NCBI RefSeq assembly: GCF_000374125.1
Contig: NZ_KB893626.1
Location: 186,001 to 250,000 of the forward strand
DNA from: Niabella aurantiaca DSM 17617
GTDB lineage: Bacteria; Bacteroidota; Bacteroidia; Chitinophagales; Chitinophagaceae
Length of the DNA stretch: 64,000 bases
Direction of reading: 5' to 3'
Under the pieces are notes generated by a model, which was given only the letters and a program-made list of their open reading frames with translations, did not search any database and was not told the origin of the DNA. Position 1 is the stretch's first letter; each line of letters begins with the position of its first letter. The position numbers and the translations under genes are program-made. Positions 62,362 through 64,000 of the stretch are shown here, one piece after another.

Positions 62362-64000
62362 ATGAGCGATACTTTACATATTCAGCATGAGGTTGCGAGT
62401 CATGGTCATTCAGGAGAGCCGCATATGCACCATCACAAGGAAACATTCATATCGAAGTATATCTTCAGTATGGATCATAAGATGATTGCAAAACAATTCC
62501 TGGTAACGGGTATTATCTGGGCCATCATCGGTGGACTGTTCTCGGTACTGTTCCGTTTGCAGCTGGGTTTTCCTGATCAGTCGTTCCCCATCCTGGAAAC
62601 TTTTTTTGGCCGGTGGGCAGAGGGAGGAAAGATAAAGCCTGAGTTTTACTATGCGTTGACCACCATGCACGGGACCGTATTGATATTTTTCGTATTGACA
62701 GCGGGACTGAGCGGAACTTTTGCCAACCTCCTGATTCCTTTACAGGTGGGTGCAAGAGATATGGCTTCCCCGTTCATGAATATGTTGTCGTTCTGGTTCT
62801 TCTTTGCCGCCAGTATTGTCATGCTGTCTTCTTTGTTCACACAAACCGGGCCTGCTGCCGGCGGTTGGACGGTATATCCCCCGCTGAGCGCACTGGGGCT
62901 TGCTTCGCAGGGCTCGAAGAGCGGTATGGACCTCTGGATCATTGCCATGACCTTATTTGTGGCATCCCAGTTATTAGGTGGTCTGAACTATATTTCCACG
63001 ATCTTAAATATGCGTACCAAAGGTATGTCTATGACACGGATGCCGCTCACCATCTGGGCCATCCTGTTCACCGCCATCCTGGGTGTATTGTCCTTCCCGG
63101 TACTGCTTTCCGGTCTGGTATTGTTGATGTTTGACCGCCACCTGGGCACCAGCTTCTACCTCAGCGATATCTTTGTTGCGGGGCAGGCCCTGCCCAATGA
63201 GGGGGGAAGCGCCATTCTTTATCAGCACCTGTTCTGGTTCCTGGGGCACCCCGAGGTATATATCATCATCCTGCCCACCATGGGTCTGGCGTCGGAAATA
63301 CTTGCCATCAATTCACGAAAACCGGTCTTTGGCTATATGGCCATGATCGCGTCGCTGATGGCGATCTGTGTACTGGCCTTCCTCGTATGGGCGCACCATA
63401 TGTTTGTAACCGGTTTGAACCCGTTCCTGGGATCGGTATTCGTATTGCTTACCTTGCTGATCGCCATTCCGTCAGCGATCAAGGTATTTAACTGGATCAC
63501 CACCATCTGGAGGGGAAATATCCGCTTCACCCCGGCGATGCTTTTCGCCATCGGGTTTGTGAGCATCTTCATTTCAGGTGGGCTAACAGGGATCTGGCTG
63601 GGTAACTCCACGATCGATATCCACCTGCACGATACCATGTTTGTGATTGCCCACTTCCATATTGTAATGGGGGTATCGGCTTTCTTCGGAATGTTTGCGG
63701 GTATTTATCACTGGTTCCCCAAATTGTTTGGTCGGTTCATGAACAACACACTGGGCTACATCCACTTTTGGGTAACGCTGGCATGCGCATATCTGATCTT
63801 CTGGCCCATGCACTACCAGGGTATGGCCGGTATGCCAAGACGTTATCTGGACAAGAGCAGCTGGGTAAGCTTCAGCCAGTTCCACAGCCTGGATGCCATG
63901 ATCACTGTTGCAACGATCATCGCATTTTCCGTGCAACTGATGTTTGTGTTCAACTATTTTTATTCCATGTATAAAGGAAGAAGAGTGCGGTCGCAGAACC
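62362..64000 (+). CDS. coxA: Cytochrome c oxidase subunit I, 5' part
   Basis: Catalytic heme-copper subunit; the gene runs off the right edge, leaving 546 residues. The start MSDTLHIQHE is followed by a His-rich head. Low-spin heme ligands are His103 (TTMHGT) and His433; heme a3 ligand His431 in VIAHFHIVMG; CuB ligands His296, His345 and His346. The HPEVY motif (296-300) has the cross-linking Tyr and the proton-channel Glu298 of the A1 type. The segment IDIHLHDTMFV at 418-428 recurs in the small protein encoded near 9.6 kb. It is 43 bases after coxB. Confidence 0.95.
   Translation, partial: MSDTLHIQHEVASHGHSGEPHMHHHKETFISKYIFSMDHKMIAKQFLVTGIIWAIIGGLFSVLFRLQLGFPDQSFPILETFFGRWAEGGKIKPEFYYALTTMHGTVLIFFVLTAGLSGTFANLLIPLQVGARDMASPFMNMLSFWFFFAASIVMLSSLFTQTGPAAGGWTVYPPLSALGLASQGSKSGMDLWIIAMTLFVASQLLGGLNYISTILNMRTKGMSMTRMPLTIWAILFTAILGVLSFPVLLSGLVLLMFDRHLGTSFYLSDIFVAGQALPNEGGSAILYQHLFWFLGHPEVYIIILPTMGLASEILAINSRKPVFGYMAMIASLMAICVLAFLVWAHHMFVTGLNPFLGSVFVLLTLLIAIPSAIKVFNWITTIWRGNIRFTPAMLFAIGFVSIFISGGLTGIWLGNSTIDIHLHDTMFVIAHFHIVMGVSAFFGMFAGIYHWFPKLFGRFMNNTLGYIHFWVTLACAYLIFWPMHYQGMAGMPRRYLDKSSWVSFSQFHSLDAMITVATIIAFSVQLMFVFNYFYSMYKGRRVRSQN

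Noticed and set aside
1-64000. tRNA, rRNA genes or CRISPR arrays
   Set aside because: I looked for T-arm sequences and regularly spaced repeats in all long spacers and found none.

Overview
The window comes from a member of the Bacteroidota, most likely a soil or freshwater relative of Chitinophagaceae. The evidence is four SusC/SusD-type receptor pairs (one SusC cut by the window edge), a FecI-type sigma factor with FecR, lipoprotein signals ending in Cys-Lys-Lys, promoter -7 boxes of the form TAnnTTTG, and an alternative complex III (ActABCDEF) operon running into a caa3/A-type cytochrome oxidase. There are no tRNA or rRNA genes, no CRISPR arrays and no intact insertion sequences.

Layout. 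1-6206 (+): the end of an outer-membrane nutrient-uptake operon: the 3' part of a SusC, a SusD, and two lipoproteins that both end in discoidin-like binding domains. 6400-11350 (+): housekeeping and orphan genes: DNA polymerase III delta' (holB), the PSP1/RicT protein, a small membrane protein that looks like a heme-less piece of cytochrome oxidase subunit I, and an M16 peptidase homologue without its catalytic motif. 11641-13236 (-): a small lipoprotein and an outer-membrane DUF4421-like protein. 13874-18770 (+): an AT-richer carotenoid-type FAD oxidoreductase, a fused E1 alpha/beta 2-oxoacid dehydrogenase and a Crp-like regulator.

19353-38607 (+): one 19-kb run of eleven closely spaced genes, nearly all envelope proteins. 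It holds SusC-SusD-fasciclin-DUF5007 followed by a second SusC-SusD-fasciclin-DUF5008/delta-60 set. After these come two LamG proteins with phosphatase-like N-terminal domains, flanking an M60 (mucin-type glycoprotein) metallopeptidase. The run ends in a strong hairpin terminator. It looks like a machine for capturing, cutting and importing a glycosylated protein or peptide, and contains no glycoside hydrolase.

38827-51734 (-): a D-aminoacylase-like amidohydrolase and a Tat-exported phospholipase C; a second uptake locus in the order sigma factor, FecR, SusC with STN domain, SusD; a carboxypeptidase-regulatory-domain protein; and purN. 52252-64000 (+): respiratory chain genes actA-actF, coxB and a 3'-truncated coxA, which together pass electrons from menaquinol through ACIII to oxygen.

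Between genes the window carries several kinds of imperfect inverted repeat. The clearest family (GTTTRATGTTT-like) sits in almost every long spacer of the respiratory operon.
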